Shown piece after piece: positions 48,643-60,679 of a DNA stretch of 64,000 nucleotides (the stretch's first letter is position 1; every line of letters starts with the position of its first letter). The DNA comes from Echria macrotheca (Eukaryota > Ascomycota > Sordariomycetes > Sordariales > Schizotheciaceae), in assembly GCA_030411725.1 (NCBI GenBank), contig MU839828.1:1922001-1986000 (forward strand), in the 5' to 3' direction. Position numbers and translations under genes: made by a program. The notes below the pieces were generated by a model. The model saw only the letters and a program-made list of their open reading frames with translations, did no database searches and was not told where the DNA came from.

Positions 48643-50725
48643 ATGGCCAAGTCATCCCGGCGAAGTCGTGTGCGGGCCAACCGGCAGGATCCCATCAGCA
48701 AGCCTGTCAAACCTCCGTCTGATCCCAAGTTGGCTGCCCTGCGAGAGACCAAGATTCTCCCCGTACTCAAAGACCTGAAGAGCCTCGATCCCAAGGCCAG
48801 GACCACCGCTGCCTCCGCTATCGCTAACATCGTGACGGACACTGAATGCCGGAAGCTCCTTCTCCGCGAACAGGTTGTTCACACCGTTCTCACCGAGACC
48901 CTCACCGATAACAACGTGGATGGACGTGCTGCTGGGTGGGAAATCCTCAGGGTTCTTGCTCAGGAGGAGGAGGATGACTTTTGCGTCCACCTGTATCGTC
49001 TCGATATCCTGACCGCCATTGAGCATGCAGGCAAGGCAGTGAGTCAATGTATCCAACCGGCAAATTGTTCAGAATACTTACGCATGTCAGATTGTTGAGA
49101 CACTTACAGCATCGGACCCAGAGTTCTCCAAGCTTCCCAAGGCCCAGCAACGGTTGGCATGGGATATTACATGCTCTTTACTCTCCCTGCTCGGTGCGCT
49201 CGCTCTTGCCCGCGACGAAATCCTCGATGCGATCGTTGCGAACCCAACAATTCTGCGCTTTCTCTTCCGCCTTGTCTCTTCAGCTTCCAGCACTCCCGAA
49301 GTCCTCGAAGAGACCCTAAACTGCCTCATGACGTTGTCGGAAGATAACCTCAATCTTGGTCAAGCCATTATCGCCGACCAGGAAACTAGTTGTTACGACC
49401 AACTGCTACTGTCGAAAAAGACTGGTGGCCCAAGGGGAGTTCTTGCCTGTGGTGTGCTGCACAACGTATTCTCCTCGCTATCATGGCTGGATCACTCCCC
49501 TGGTAAAGATGGGGCCTGTGATGCCATCTTAATCCCGACATTGTCCCAAGCATTGGAACAGCTCTCTTCCAGCGGGGCCAAGGCAAATGGTCACGGCACT
49601 GCCAATCAATCCGGAATCCTCCATATTGCCCTCGAGATACTGGCTTCCATCGGGTCAAACTTGCAGACCACGCTCGAGAAGGGGAACCGATCTCCGCTTG
49701 GCGCGAAGGCTGATGAGGAATGGGGTGGTATTGAGGACGCTGATGCGCCAGATGCTGATGCTATGGAAGTTGACGGGGGGTCCGAGGATGAGAAAGATGA
49801 CGAGGAGAAGGATGCTTCAGAAGGAGAGTCAGACGATGAAGACATAGAGGACGACATGGAAAAAGTTACGGGGGCTGACGAACCCATGGGCGAGGAAGGC
49901 GATATCGATGACTTGCCCACTCTGCGGGAACTGATCCAAACCGCCGTCCCACAACTGATCCGTCTCACAAATATCCCCATTACAAACGACGACGATATCA
50001 CAACTCAGGCACATGCTTTCTCAGCCTTGAACAACATCGCCTGGACGCTGTCTTGTTTGGAGTTTACAAACGACGAGAACGCCAACATATATGCTGTATG
50101 GGCACCTGTAGCAAAGAAGATCTGGACCAAGGCTATCACGCCTGTCCTCGACGCTGATAACGCAGACCTGAACCTTGCTACTCTGGTGACAGGGCTAGCG
50201 TGGGCCGTGGCGAGGAGTCTGAACGGCAACACGCGGACTGATGGCACCCAGCACCGCAAGTTCATTGCTCTGTACCAAGCTGCCGCAAAGGCTGGCCAAG
50301 GGGAGAGTAATGGAACACAGGGACAGGATGCAGAGGACCAGGACGACCCATTCCAGGGCATTGGCGTGAAGTGTATCGGTGTTCTCGGATCTCTGGCCCG
50401 TCATCCTGCGCCCATCGCGGTCAACAGGGAGGTAGGCATCTTCCTGATGACACTGCTGGGTCACGCCGAGACACCCGCCGCCGAGGTGGTCGAGGCACTC
50501 AATCAAGTTTTCGACATCTATGGCGATGAGGAGCCCGAGTTCGACAAGGAGGTGTTCTGGAAGGATGGTTTCCTCAAGCACCTTGAAGCTCTGCTGCCGA
50601 GGCTCAAGACGATCGCCAAGGGAATCGACAAGCGCAAGGCGCAGGAGTTGAGAACGAAGGCGGACGAAGCAATCTTGAATCTGGGGCGGTTCATCAAATA
50701 TAAACAGAAGCATGTGCCGCGGTAG
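48643..50725 (+). CDS. SYO1: Symportin Syo1 (ribosomal protein L5/L11 importer chaperone)
   Basis: Syo1 co-imports ribosomal proteins L5 and L11 with the help of Kap104, delivering them for 5S RNP assembly. Two exons (48643-49038, 49091-50725) encode 676 aa, like Chaetomium Syo1. The N-terminus MAKSSRRSRVRANRQDPISK is basic, as in the PY-NLS-like import signal. Four or more ARM repeats follow (LPVLKDLKSLDPKARTTAAS, HALALARDEILDAIVAN and similar). An acidic loop (DEKDDEEKDASEGESDDED, about residues 345-380) lies between repeats. HEAT-like helices fill the C-terminus, ending GRFIKYKQKHVPR. The ATG at 48643 was chosen because the remembered family sequences start the same way. Confidence 0.9.
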
Positions 50726-51413
50726 CCGGTCAGGTTAGCAAAGAGGATTGTGGGAACCCTTGATGGTGGGAGTAGATACCCTGAAACATAATTCCTTGAA
50801 ATTTGATAGCATCTTGCGAGACATCCTGGAGTCTCGTGAACTATAACAGCTCTATATATGTAAGATGCAGTCTCGTCGATGAAACGTCAACGGTCTACCT
50901 AGACTGAGATGTCGTCTAAGGTAGAACAGCGACCAAGCTCGCTTCGACAAGATAGGTATTAGACCTAGAACCTACGCTTAATATACCCGATATTGATAAG
51001 AAGCGTAGGGTTCAGGACTTGGAGATTTCAGACTTGGCGCGAGCTCGGGTTGCCGTCTAAGCAAGCATGGACAACATCAGGAACCGTTGATCTCACAGCA
51101 GCGGTAGGGCTGGCCCTCATTTTGAGAGGGAAGCGAAAGCGTGCCGGCCGTTCATCCAACTCTTACCTCACCCCCACGGGGTACCGCCCTGACGAGCGTC
51201 TGGTCTCGCGCAGGAAACATGACCTTGGAACCACAGGCCAGAAAATAACTAATTTGTCAGGTTCAGGGAAACGATCGTGTTGCAGTAATAACTCACTGGA
51301 CTCCAAACTTGCAGACGAGCCGGACGAGCCATACGACGACGCCGCCACCGCTGCGGCGGCACTCCCCAAGCTGCCCCCAGAATTTTTCTTACACGCCCAA
51401 GTGTGTATGTCTC
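50726..51413. other. Intergenic between convergent SYO1 and Spf31-like genes
   Basis: 688 bp with no supported gene. Open frames at 50993-51430 overlap the 3' end of the next gene and have no family similarity. Confidence 0.45.
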
Positions 51414-52152
51414 CTAACCGATCGGCTTGAGCTTCTTCTTCTTCTTCTTGTCCCCGTCCCCGCCCCTGCCACCCTTTTGGAACTGCCTCCAGCTGTCGAT
51501 GCGCTGGTCGCGCGTGGCCTCCCAGTCCTCCTCGTGCTGGCGCTTGCGCTTGCGCGCCTCGACCTCCTCGTCCTGCTTGCGCTGCTCGCGGCCCTCCTCC
51601 TGCATCTGCGCCTTGACCTGGCGGCGCCGGCGCTGCTCGTTGTCGATGAGCACCATCTTGGTCTTGTCGGCCCACTTGCGCTCAAACTCGGCCGTTTTTA
51701 GTTCTGGGCTGTCGACGGTCCACTTGTTCTCGCGGATCAGCAGCATGCGCGCGTCGGCTATGGCCTCGTCGAGGGTTGCGCGGTGCTTCTCGTCCATTAG
51801 TTCTGTTTGTGCTTTTTTCAGCCGGTCGAAGGCATCGGGTGCTAGCGGGTTGCGCGTCTTGTCTGGATGGATTAGGAGGGACTTTTTGCGGTATGTGTTC
51901 TTGATGTCCGACTCGGGCACGCCGGGTTTGAGGCCGAGGACGGCATATCTGGGCGTGGAGAGGTCTGTTAGAGCTTTGGGTGTATCGCGTGCGAGCGGTT
52001 TTTGGTGGGAAGAGATGGACTTACGCGTCTAACCGGAAGGCTTTGAGGATGCGATCTATCTCGGCGTCCTTTTCAAACTCCTTGGCCTCGGATTCAAGCA
52101 CTTCCAGCGCATCCCTCGTGTCCTCTACCGCCGGCTCGTCTTTGGTCGCCAT
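51414..52152 (-). CDS. spf31: DnaJ-domain protein, DNAJC8/Spf31-like splicing factor
   Basis: Two exons (52152-52025, 51948-51414) encode 220 aa. The J domain (about residues 36-105) contains YAVLGLKPGVPESDIKNTYR and the canonical HPD at LLIHPDKTRN. The J domain is preceded by a short acidic N-terminus (ATKDEPAVEDTRDALEVLES) and followed by a long helical basic domain with ENKWTVDSPELKTAEFERKW. The end is a Lys-rich tract (KKKKKKLKPIG). This layout matches human DNAJC8 and S. pombe Spf31, J proteins that associate with the spliceosome and Hsp70. The symbol is by resemblance, not by search. It shares a 323-bp promoter with DBP10. Confidence 0.82.
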
Positions 52153-52475
52153 CGTAGTTGTAGTTAGTCTGTAGAGAGGTCTTTGTCCGAGTTTGCGGGC
52201 GCGTTTTGGTCAGAATACACAGAAGCAGAGGCTGAGCTATGTGAGATATACTGCTGAAAATGGGACGTGACGTGGGGGTTAGGAGGGTTAGAGGGGAACA
52301 GGAGCACGCGCGCCCGTTGTCGCAGCTGAGATCCCAGCCCAGATTCCCGCCGCCGCGATAAGATAAGAGGCTGCCCCACTAAAAAAGTCGCATCTTTCCC
52401 ATTCTCTTTTGCAGCTTCGATATTGAATTGGCGGATTACAGTCGGAGGAACGGTGAATTCTCGTCACATACAACC
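52153..52475. promoter_or_regulatory. Shared divergent promoter Spf31-like/DBP10
   Basis: A 323-bp gap between divergent start codons; it must contain both promoters. No named element is seen. Confidence 0.5.
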
Positions 52476-55259
52476 ATGAAAGGACGAGCGCCTTCCCCCA
52501 CCCCGTCCGAGAATGAGGTCGACATCGCGGGCGCCCTCTTTGCCGAGGACTCGGACGACGAAGCGCCGACCACCGTCGCAGCTCCCGACCTCGACTTTGG
52601 CGATCTGCTGAACGCCGGCGACGGCTCCGACGGCGAAGATGGCGACGCCGACTACATTGCCTCACTCCAGCGAAAATCCAATAGGAAATCCTCAAACTTG
52701 CAGGGAAAGTCGGTCAAGAAGGGCGGTGGTTTTCAGGCCATGGGTAGGTTTCGGCGTTCAGGATTCTCTAACAGCGGAACGCTAATTTTGTTCCCAGGAC
52801 TGAGCGCCCACGTACTCCGCGCGATCACGAGGAAAGGCTTCTCCGTACCGACGCCGATTCAGCGAAAGACGATACCCCTGATTCTGGACCGAAAGGATGT
52901 CGTGGGCATGGCAAGGACGGGTTCCGGCAAGACAGCCGCCTTCGTTATTCCCATGATTGAGCGTCTCAAAGCCCATAGTCCTCGAGTCGGCGCCAGAGCC
53001 ATTGTTATGTCGCCATCTCGAGAGCTGGCGCTCCAGACCCTCAAGGTTGTAAAGGAGCTCGGCAAAGGGACGGACCTCAAGACGGTGCTGCTGGTCGGTG
53101 GCGACAGTCTGGAGGAGCAGTTCGGACTGATGGCAACCAACCCAGATATCATTATCGCTACGCCGGGCCGTTTCTTGCATTTGAAGGTCGAGATGTCGCT
53201 CAATCTCTCCTCGGTCAGGTACGTCGTTTTCGACGAGGCCGACAGGCTGTTCGAAATGGGATTCGCTGCACAACTTACCGAGATTCTGCACGCGCTACCT
53301 CCTTCGCGACAGACGCTGCTGTTTTCGGCGACACTGCCATCTTCACTGGTGGAATTCGCGAGAGCAGGTCTACAAGAACCTAGCTTAGTGCGTCTCGATG
53401 CCGAAACAAAAGTGTCGCCCGATCTCGAAAGCGCATTCTTCTCTGTCATCAGCTCCGAAAAGGAGGGCGCTCTGCTCCACATCCTTCAGGACGTGATCAA
53501 GATGCCGATGGGTGCGCCCGAAGGTGCTCAGGAAGATACGGAGCAGGAATCCAGGAAGCGGAAACGCGGGTCGGACAGACCGAATCACAAGGAAAAACCG
53601 ACGGAGCACTCAACGATTGTCTTTACGGCAACAAAGCATCACGTCGAGTACCTTACTAATATCTTGAAACTCGCCGGCTATGCGGTGTCATATGCCTACG
53701 GCTCGCTTGATCAGACGGCCAGAAAATTCCAGGTGGAGGACTTTCGCCGAGGCAAAACCAACATTCTCGTGGTCACCGACGTTGCGGCTCGTGGTATCGA
53801 TATCCCGGTTCTCGCCAATGTCATCAACTATGATTTTCCTCCTCAGCCCAAGGTCTTCGTCCATCGCGTCGGCAGAACGGCCCGTGCTGGCCAGCGTGGT
53901 TGGGCATACGCCCTTGTGCGGGATAAGGATCTCCCCTACCTTTTAGACCTCCAGCTCTTCCTCGGGAGGAGATTGGTTATCGGACAAGAGGAGAAAGACC
54001 CGTCGTTTGCACAAGATGTAGTTCTAGGGACTCTTCAGAGGTCTCAGGTCGAAGCTAATGTCGAGTGGGTTAACAAGATTCTGGGAGACAGCGAGGACGT
54101 CAAGATGATGCGCGGAGTCACGATAAAGGCGGAGAAGCTTTATATGAGAACGCGAAACTCGGCGTCCAGCCAGAGTGTGAGGAGGGCCAAAGAGGTGATG
54201 GCGTCCAAGGGATGGGGCCAGCTGCATCCCCTGTTTGGGGAGACGGCCGCCGTGGCTGAGGACGCCCGCAACAGTTTGCTGGCAAAGCTCAGCGCTATCA
54301 AGCCGCAGGAAACGGTCTTTGAGATTGGGCCATCTGGGAAATCATCAAAAAATAAGGCAGCCGAGATCATGCGGGCCATGAGGGCACGAGTCGGACCCCG
54401 GAGGCAGAAGAAGGGGGAGGAAGATACGGAGATGGCGGATGCTGACGAACCTGAGGCGCTGAACGGCGATGCATTCGAGAAGTTTGGGGACGAAGAGCCG
54501 GAGGACGGTACCGGCGAGTCATGGGAAGAGGAGGATTCCGACTCGGAGCTCGAAGTCACGGTTTCGAAATCGTCGTCGTCCAAGAAGGGGCTGACGTCGT
54601 TCGAAGACCCAGAGTTCTTTATGTCGTATACGCCTCGGACGATCAACATGGCCGAAGAGCGCGCATACGGCGTGCACGCAGGCGGCGACAGCTTCGTCAC
54701 GGCCGCGCGCGAAGCGGCCATGGACCTGAACAACGACGACGGCGGCAAGGCGTTCGGCGCTCCGACGCGGGCAAAGATGCGCTGGGACAAGAAGCAGAGC
54801 AAGTACGTGGCGCGATCCAACGACGAGGACGGTTCGCGGGGGACCAAGCTGGTCCGCGGCGAGAGCGGCGTCAAGATCGCGGCCAGCTTCAAGAGCGGCC
54901 GCTTCGACAAGTGGCGGCGCGCGAACCGGCTCGGCAAGATGCCGCAGGTCGGCGAGGCCGAGAAGAGCGGGCTCGTGCGTACGTTTGCGTCGGGCCCTGG
55001 GAGTCATGGTGGCGGTGGTGGGCCGCGGTACAAGCACAGGCAGGAGAAGGCGCCCAAGGATGCCGACAAGTATCGCGATGATTATCACGTGCGCAAGAAG
55101 CGGGTTGCCGAGGCCAAGGAGAAGAGGGTCGGCAAGTATCGCGATGGCGAGGGGAGCAAGAGGGAGGTCAAGGGGGTTACGGATATTCGGAAGGCGAGGG
55201 AGTTGAAGGAGAAGAAGAGGGAGAAGAATGCACGGCCTTCGAAGAAGGCGAGGAGGTGA
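52476..55259 (+). CDS. DBP10: DEAD-box ATP-dependent RNA helicase Dbp10 (60S ribosome biogenesis)
   Basis: Dbp10 is a nucleolar RNA helicase for pre-60S maturation. Two exons, 52476-52743 and 52798-55259, encode 909 aa. The ATG at 52476 (ACAACCATGAA) gives [20 protein letters not shown]; an upstream ATG at 52428 would add 16 residues. Helicase motifs in order: Q-motif region GFSVPTPIQ, Walker [22 protein letters not shown] ([13 protein letters not shown]), [19 protein letters not shown], and [11 protein letters not shown]. The acidic N-terminus ([11 protein letters not shown]) and the long basic C-terminus ending RPSKKARR are typical of Dbp10. The 54-nt intron is a multiple of three without a stop, so retention would insert 18 residues. 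Confidence 0.95.
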   Translation: MKGRAPSPTPSENEVDIAGALFAEDSDDEAPTTVAAPDLDFGDLLNAGDGSDGEDGDADYIASLQRKSNRKSSNLQGKSVKKGGGFQAMGRFRRSGFSNSGTLILFPGLSAHVLRAITRKGFSVPTPIQRKTIPLILDRKDVVGMARTGSGKTAAFVIPMIERLKAHSPRVGARAIVMSPSRELALQTLKVVKELGKGTDLKTVLLVGGDSLEEQFGLMATNPDIIIATPGRFLHLKVEMSLNLSSVRYVVFDEADRLFEMGFAAQLTEILHALPPSRQTLLFSATLPSSLVEFARAGLQEPSLVRLDAETKVSPDLESAFFSVISSEKEGALLHILQDVIKMPMGAPEGAQEDTEQESRKRKRGSDRPNHKEKPTEHSTIVFTATKHHVEYLTNILKLAGYAVSYAYGSLDQTARKFQVEDFRRGKTNILVVTDVAARGIDIPVLANVINYDFPPQPKVFVHRVGRTARAGQRGWAYALVRDKDLPYLLDLQLFLGRRLVIGQEEKDPSFAQDVVLGTLQRSQVEANVEWVNKILGDSEDVKMMRGVTIKAEKLYMRTRNSASSQSVRRAKEVMASKGWGQLHPLFGETAAVAEDARNSLLAKLSAIKPQETVFEIGPSGKSSKNKAAEIMRAMRARVGPRRQKKGEEDTEMADADEPEALNGDAFEKFGDEEPEDGTGESWEEEDSDSELEVTVSKSSSSKKGLTSFEDPEFFMSYTPRTINMAEERAYGVHAGGDSFVTAAREAAMDLNNDDGGKAFGAPTRAKMRWDKKQSKYVARSNDEDGSRGTKLVRGESGVKIAASFKSGRFDKWRRANRLGKMPQVGEAEKSGLVRTFASGPGSHGGGGGPRYKHRQEKAPKDADKYRDDYHVRKKRVAEAKEKRVGKYRDGEGSKREVKGVTDIRKARELKEKKREKNARPSKKARR

Positions 55260-56237
55260 TTTGTTTTCTTCTAGACTCTAGATACTGGGAAGGAAGAAGG
55301 GGGGGTTGTGAATTATGGATTCTTTTGTGAAATTTTGAAAACTTGGACTGCGTGACTGCGTGCATCTTGGCTGGTGATGGTTACGAGGGACTTCCATACT
55401 CGATCGTGGTCACCATAACCCAGGTACGAATCGCTTCAAGAATCCACTGCGAAATCTCGTCGTGAGTATAGGCGGTCTACCTATCCTTCACGAGCGATTT
55501 ATAAAGTGGGAAATCCCCGCAATTGCCCACCATGAGTTTTTTGGTGGTGCTGGTAGTGGTGATGATGAGGTAAAAAAAGCCTTCCCAATCGGGAAGAATT
55601 CATACCCGTCGACCAATGACATCCCGCTCCTTCAGCCTGTGCCTGTGCCTGTCAGATTTGTTGACTTTCTCCCCTTGCCACAGAGCAGCAGTTATTTCCA
55701 AATGGATTTTTCGTGTCTCTATTACGTGTCTCCTAACCGTTATGTTTTGTTTTGTTTTGTTTTTGGTATATTTTCTCTTGGTTGGATGCATGTTCCTCTC
55801 CACAGTGTGTGAGATCTGCAAGGTCATCGTCACTTTGCATCTGGCGCTTCTGTTTTTATACACAGTGTTCGTCATCTTTTGCTCTGGATTATCATCGTAT
55901 TTGCCCCCTAAATGTTTCCATCAGCTTTCTTCATTCCACATTTCCGTCGCTGTTCCCTTTGTTACAGCTTGGTCACGTCTCTCGTAAGGCCCCCCAGTAT
56001 TCCACGCCCAAAGCCCCAGAAACATGAGTATATCGTATCTTGTACTCCATTCATATGCCGAATTTGAGGTGATATATCCTTACTCCCTCCCTACTATTGT
56101 CTCCGTGAAAGATGATACCCAGAAAAGGCGCCTCGCTGGCCAAGATATGTCGCAACCAAGCTCCTCCACGCGTGTGATATACGTCATCCTTCCAACATGA
56201 ACAAATTCTGTTTTGCGTCAGACCGATAGATACCAGT
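55260..56237. other. Intergenic between convergent DBP10 and MATE genes
   Basis: 978 bp of AT- and T-rich 3' sequence, with a repeated TTTTG run near 55745. No gene is supported. Confidence 0.45.
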
Positions 56238-58285
56238 TCATCCTGACCTGTTTCTCCTCTCGGCATCCTTGACGATCAAGTCCCAGTCCGAAAGCCAGAC
56301 GAACAAATACTCGACGAGAGCCACGCTGTTGATGTTAGCATCTGAACACTTTTGGAAGACAGACAACTCACAGTCCCAAACCGACAGTAACGCCGAACCA
56401 TAACCCCTTCAGTCCCCAGCCAACACCGAAGCCAAGACCAAACGAGATGGGCAGAGCCACGACGTAGTAGATGATTAGGTTCGCATAACCCCCGAATTCC
56501 TGGCGGCCGATTCCGCGGAGCAGACCGTGCGACACGGCCGCCATTCCGTCAAACAGCTGCATGCCGGCGACTACCGGCATCACGGTCGCCACGATCTCGA
56601 TGACTTCGGGATCGGGAGTGAAAAGGCGGGGGATCTGATACCGGAAGGAGAACAGCATTGTCGCATTGAACAAGCCGACCAGGACACCTCCGGCAACAGT
56701 CTACGAAGTCAGCTTGTTTCTATCCCGTTAATACTAGCAGGCGAGCGAAACTCACCACTTTAGCAGATGTCTTGGCCGCGTCGACAAGGTTGGCTCCAAT
56801 CAGATTTGCTATACGAGTCGATCCGGCAATAGACACGGGGAAGGGAATCTGGAATGTGATCGCGGTCACGGTCATGAGGACGCTCTGCGCAGCCAGCGTC
56901 GCAACGCCTATTCTTCCGCAAGCAAGCGTCAGAATTTCAAAGGCAAACCACTCGGCCACGACCATTACCATGCCCGGAAGCGCGAGCCGGATCATGGGCC
57001 CCCAGTTCTTAAAAGCCGCCCTGCGGAATCCGCCCCAGGCTTGCGAGCCGTCAACTTTCCAGACGTAAAGGAGCAGCAGCCACGGCAGCATGTTCTGGGT
57101 AAGGGCCACAGCCAGAGGGGCACCCCTGAATCCCCAGCCCAGATGCCAAACAAACAGCCAGTTGACAAAGACATTAGTTGGGGCGGCAATTAGGAGGACA
57201 TATGTCGTGGCGTGGAAGATGCCCTGGGCTTGAACGAATCTCTTGCCAGCCTCGAAGCACATATACGCAGGTACGCCGAGCATCAGGGTCCGCAGATAAA
57301 TGCCGGCGAGTGCTGCGCTGACAGGATCGATCCAGGTGGCCAGAATCCATTCGGCATTGAGCCAAACGACGATGACAAAGATGAAGTAGACCATGAGGAA
57401 GTAGATCATTCTCTGTAACTGCAGTCCCACCAGTTGCTTATGGCCGGAGCCGTAGGCCTGGGCGCAGAGGGTGTCGAGGCTCGTCACAAGGCCCTGGACG
57501 GGGGCGTAGCAGGTGATACTGGCTGTCATGGTAGCGAGCGAGACGGCACCGAGCTCGCGGGTGCCGAGACGACCAACGGCAAAAATGGACGTGGCGTTGA
57601 GGGAGTACTGCAGGAGGAAGGTGAGAACGAGGGACCTCGAATAGGTTGCAATGGTCTTGGCTTCGCGCTGCCATGTCGTCTTGATCTGGCCTGCTGCTAC
57701 AGCAGCCTCCCACTGCTCGTTGAGATGCTCATGCTCGTGAGGGGCTGGGGCACCGGATCTGCCTCGTGCCTCTCCGAGCAGGGCGGTCGTCTCGGATGGC
57801 TCGACAACGATCCGAGGGGGCGACTCCTCGTCGGTCACTCTCTGGCGGACCTTGGTGCTGAAAAGCCTCTTATATAGAGAGGCTATTGGTCCTTGAGGTT
57901 TGTGGGGAGGCTGGTGCTTGGGAGGTAGGATATGGTTGTCCCTGAGGAGCGAACGTTCAGCCTCCCGGCTCCGCGCCCTTTCGAACCGGCTGAGGATTGG
58001 CGATTCATCGGCGCCGGCCGGTCCCAGGCTGAGGGCCGGTCTGATGGCGCCAAAAGCAATGCCGCTGGGACGGCGGTAGAGTGTCGGGCCGGGAATGCTC
58101 TCGTCCGACTCGGATCCATCGGCCTCGATATCATTGGCGTCGATGTCAAGCTCGTCTGGACATTCTGCGAGGTCGCGTGCTAAGACTGCCTGCGCCAATG
58201 GCGAGCCGAAGGGACCTCCAAACTCGGCTGCGACTGGTTGCTTGCCCTTGGTGATGGGTCGACTGGCGCTCGACGGAGAAGCCAT
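56238..58285 (-). CDS. MATE-family multidrug/toxin efflux transporter
   Basis: MATE proteins export cationic compounds by H+ or Na+ antiport. Three exons: 58285-56756, 56700-56372 and 56325-56238, for 648 aa. The N-terminal about 180 residues are soluble and acidic or Ser/Pro-rich and contain an ExxxLL sorting-type motif (PSETTALLGE). Twelve TM helices follow, with MATE signatures such as YSLNATSIFAVGRLGTRELG, YAPVQGLVTSLDTLCAQAYG and SHGLLRGIGRQEFGGYANLI. The start at 58285 (MASPSSASRPITK) was chosen; the frame remains open for 180 codons upstream but looks unlike protein. The end is VKDAERRNRSG. The substrate is unknown. Confidence 0.9.
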
Positions 58286-59127
58286 GCTACGGGGCAGTTT
58301 GGGATTGGCCTGGCCCGAATCCAGTGAGCAGGCGCGGTGCAGCAACAAAGTGATGCACGGTGCAGCGATGCAGCGAGAGCCGGGCTGCAGAAGGTGGGTG
58401 TCCAAAGGAGAGAGATGCCTCTTCCCTCGAGACCGAGAGACGTAAAGACTCGACCCTTGAAGACAAGCTGCTTGCCTAGACCTTCCACGGTGGAGTTTGC
58501 CTCGACCTAAAATGTTCTGAGGGAAGCAAAATGGGTTTTGACTAAAACTATTTCTTTTCTTGTCCGTCCGCGCCCTGCGGATGTGGGCCGTATCTAGATG
58601 TGGGGTTGCAGTTTCCGCTTCCGACCTCGACGCCCCGGCATCCGACAAGTCGGGGAAGACCCTTGCACGACGCCGATATAGGACGCGGCCAGTGTCGTTG
58701 TTGCCCTCGAGCGGAAAACAGAAGCTGAAGGAGCTGACGGTGCAGGCGTGTCTTGGGAGACTCAGATAGTGGCACAAAGATTTGGACAACGGCTTCTTGT
58801 CATACCCGATCGGAGCAAAGAACAAAGAGTTGGCGTCTCGCCATTCCGATCGAGATGAGATGGACTACCGTGGTCTAGATATCCGGTATCTCTGCTATGT
58901 TTGATGCAGTTTCCGCCAAATCATCCCCCAGTTCACTCCGGTTTATACGAGCATAAAACTAATTCCCTTGAGTCATGTTCTGCATTCTGGCAAGACTGCT
59001 TTACTATGCTGAGGCTATTCTCAGGATTTGAGAGAAACAAGATACGCATCCAAGTTAATGAGAGTTGATCTGGCGACTTCGTGTCTTCTGCGTTTGTCCG
59101 TGAACTTCCAGCCCTGAACCGGCTGCT
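58286..59127. other. Intergenic: MATE promoter and downstream of secreted-protein gene
   Basis: 842 bp. I see only an open minus-strand frame running into the MATE gene (to 58825), interpreted as its untranslated leader. No other gene is supported. Confidence 0.45.
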
Positions 59128-59515
59128 TCAGTCGCCAATCCTTGTGATGGACACCGTGCCGGGGCAATGCCAGTTGAAAAAGCCATCAATCGCAACCGTA
59201 GGAGTGGATTTACGCATGTCGGCGCAGGTATTATTCTCATCGCAAACGAGAAGGTTAAACCCCGTGTCCAATGCCGTGTTATAAATACATTCGGTCGGAG
59301 GCACGAGGATATTTTCACCCATGGAGATGAAGTACTCAGTGCACGTACTGGCACTGCAGCCGTTCGTGGATGTGTTGAAGCCGGTGCACAAGCTGACGAG
59401 TGGTTAGCACAGTATGTCTGCCGGGTGGGTGAAGGGGAGAGGCTTACAAGACGGCATGGCTAGTACCGAGATGCGCAAGTAGTACGCCAAACATCGTCTT
59501 GGTTGAGGCGAACAT
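59128..59515 (-). CDS. Small secreted cysteine-rich protein
   Basis: Two exons (59515-59448, 59392-59128) encode 110 aa. The N-terminus MFASTKTMFGVLLAHLGTSHA is a plausible signal peptide (short basic start, hydrophobic core, A-x-A-like end). The mature part has seven cysteines (LCTGFN, NGC, STC, TEC, LVC, NTC, WHC) and several N-glycosylation sequons (NTS, NNT). Without exon 1 there is no Met near the second exon start and no signal, so the join is favoured: GTAAGC donor, CAG acceptor. I recognise no domain. An odd number of cysteines leaves one unpaired or dimerising. Candidate effector or cell-wall protein; no function can be assigned. Confidence 0.7.
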
Positions 59516-60679
59516 TGTGAGTCGTATTAAGCTGGGTGGTCGGTTGGATGTGGCTGGTGTTTTGCTAGTTCCAGGTGACGAAGGGCTGTCTGGTGCTAGA
59601 CTTCTGTTGAGGTCCCCGGATATCTTCTTCCTTTATATATACCGATTCTCATGTTTTGCGTGATTCTGTAGACTGTCTTCTCTCTGGGGCTGATGCTCCC
59701 CGGCTTGTCCAGACCGCTCACGTTGTCTCATCTCTTGTATTCTCTCAGGTAGCATATCAGCAACTCAGATTAATGTCGTGATCTAGTCTCGGGGCCAAAC
59801 TTTGGAGTCTGGAGTTTTTGGACACACATGTATGACCGGGAAACGGGCAAATCATTCGAATAAGCACGCCATACCGTATGTTGATGCGTATACAAGGTTT
59901 TACACTACTCAGCAACAGGCCATACCGCGGATTAAGACGTACAATGTATTACACTTCTGAGGCAGTGAACTAGGAGAGGATGTTCGAGGCCTTCGTCGGT
60001 CTTGATATTAAGCTCATTATTAGCTACCGTGTAGGTGAGTAAATTTACTGCGAATAGCTACGCCTCAGAGTGGCAGAAAGTCGAGACTAACACGTCGATA
60101 GATTGTGTTCTGCTTCACCTGAGCAGGGCCAATTGAGACGACCGACCCCTGGAGATAGTGTTCCTGGTTAGGGGCGACGCCAGAGAGGTGTCAAGACACC
60201 GGAAAGGCGCGCAAACGAAGAGTGCAAGCGGTGTAGTCTAGTTGTCTAGATAGACTTGAATAGATGACGCAGATCGCAAGCAGTCAAAAGATGCCGGGGT
60301 AGGACTTACTACTCAGTCCCCTCTTCTGGCTGCACTAACAAATAACTAGCCTGCTGCCGGTGCCTGCCACCTGATAGGCCCGCCGATAGCTCTCCGCGTT
60401 GACGGGCCTCGGCTGATGGAAGCTTCGATCATGGAGCAACACCAGCTCATGCCAAACCGGCCAAGCCAAAGCCACCCCAAGGCTACTCGAACCTTCGATC
60501 TCCAATCCCATTCTCAATCCGGTCCATGGCGACAGGAAAGTATCCAACCTGAAAGGATTAACAACAACAACACTCCAGAGATCATCGAACAAGCTACCAA
60601 ATACTCCGACCGCGTTCCGTGCAGCGCCCACGGCGGCTGAATCTTAATCGCTACCAACTTCCCGTCGACACTCAGCTCG
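59516..60679. other. Gene-poor divergent region before Lon; contains diverged tandem duplication
   Basis: 1.16 kb, AT-richer than neighbours, with an imperfect repeat of about 51 nt at 59868-59969. No gene is supported. Confidence 0.45.
59868..59969. repeat. Diverged tandem duplication, unit about 51 nt
   Basis: Unit 1 (59868-59918) and unit 2 (from 59919) both start GCCATACCG and share TTACACT near their ends (TTTTACACTACT versus ATTACACTTCT), with substitutions between. It looks like an old tandem copy, AT-rich. Confidence 0.55.

Noticed and set aside
54140..54937. Ser-rich 265-codon open frame opposite DBP10
   Set aside because: Composition mirrors the acidic/Lys codons of DBP10; no start context or homology.
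58286..58825. N-terminal extension of the MATE protein by 180 codons
   Set aside because: The extra sequence is low in hydrophobic pattern, Cys/His/Arg-rich and unlike MATE proteins. The ATG at 58285 gives a normal start.
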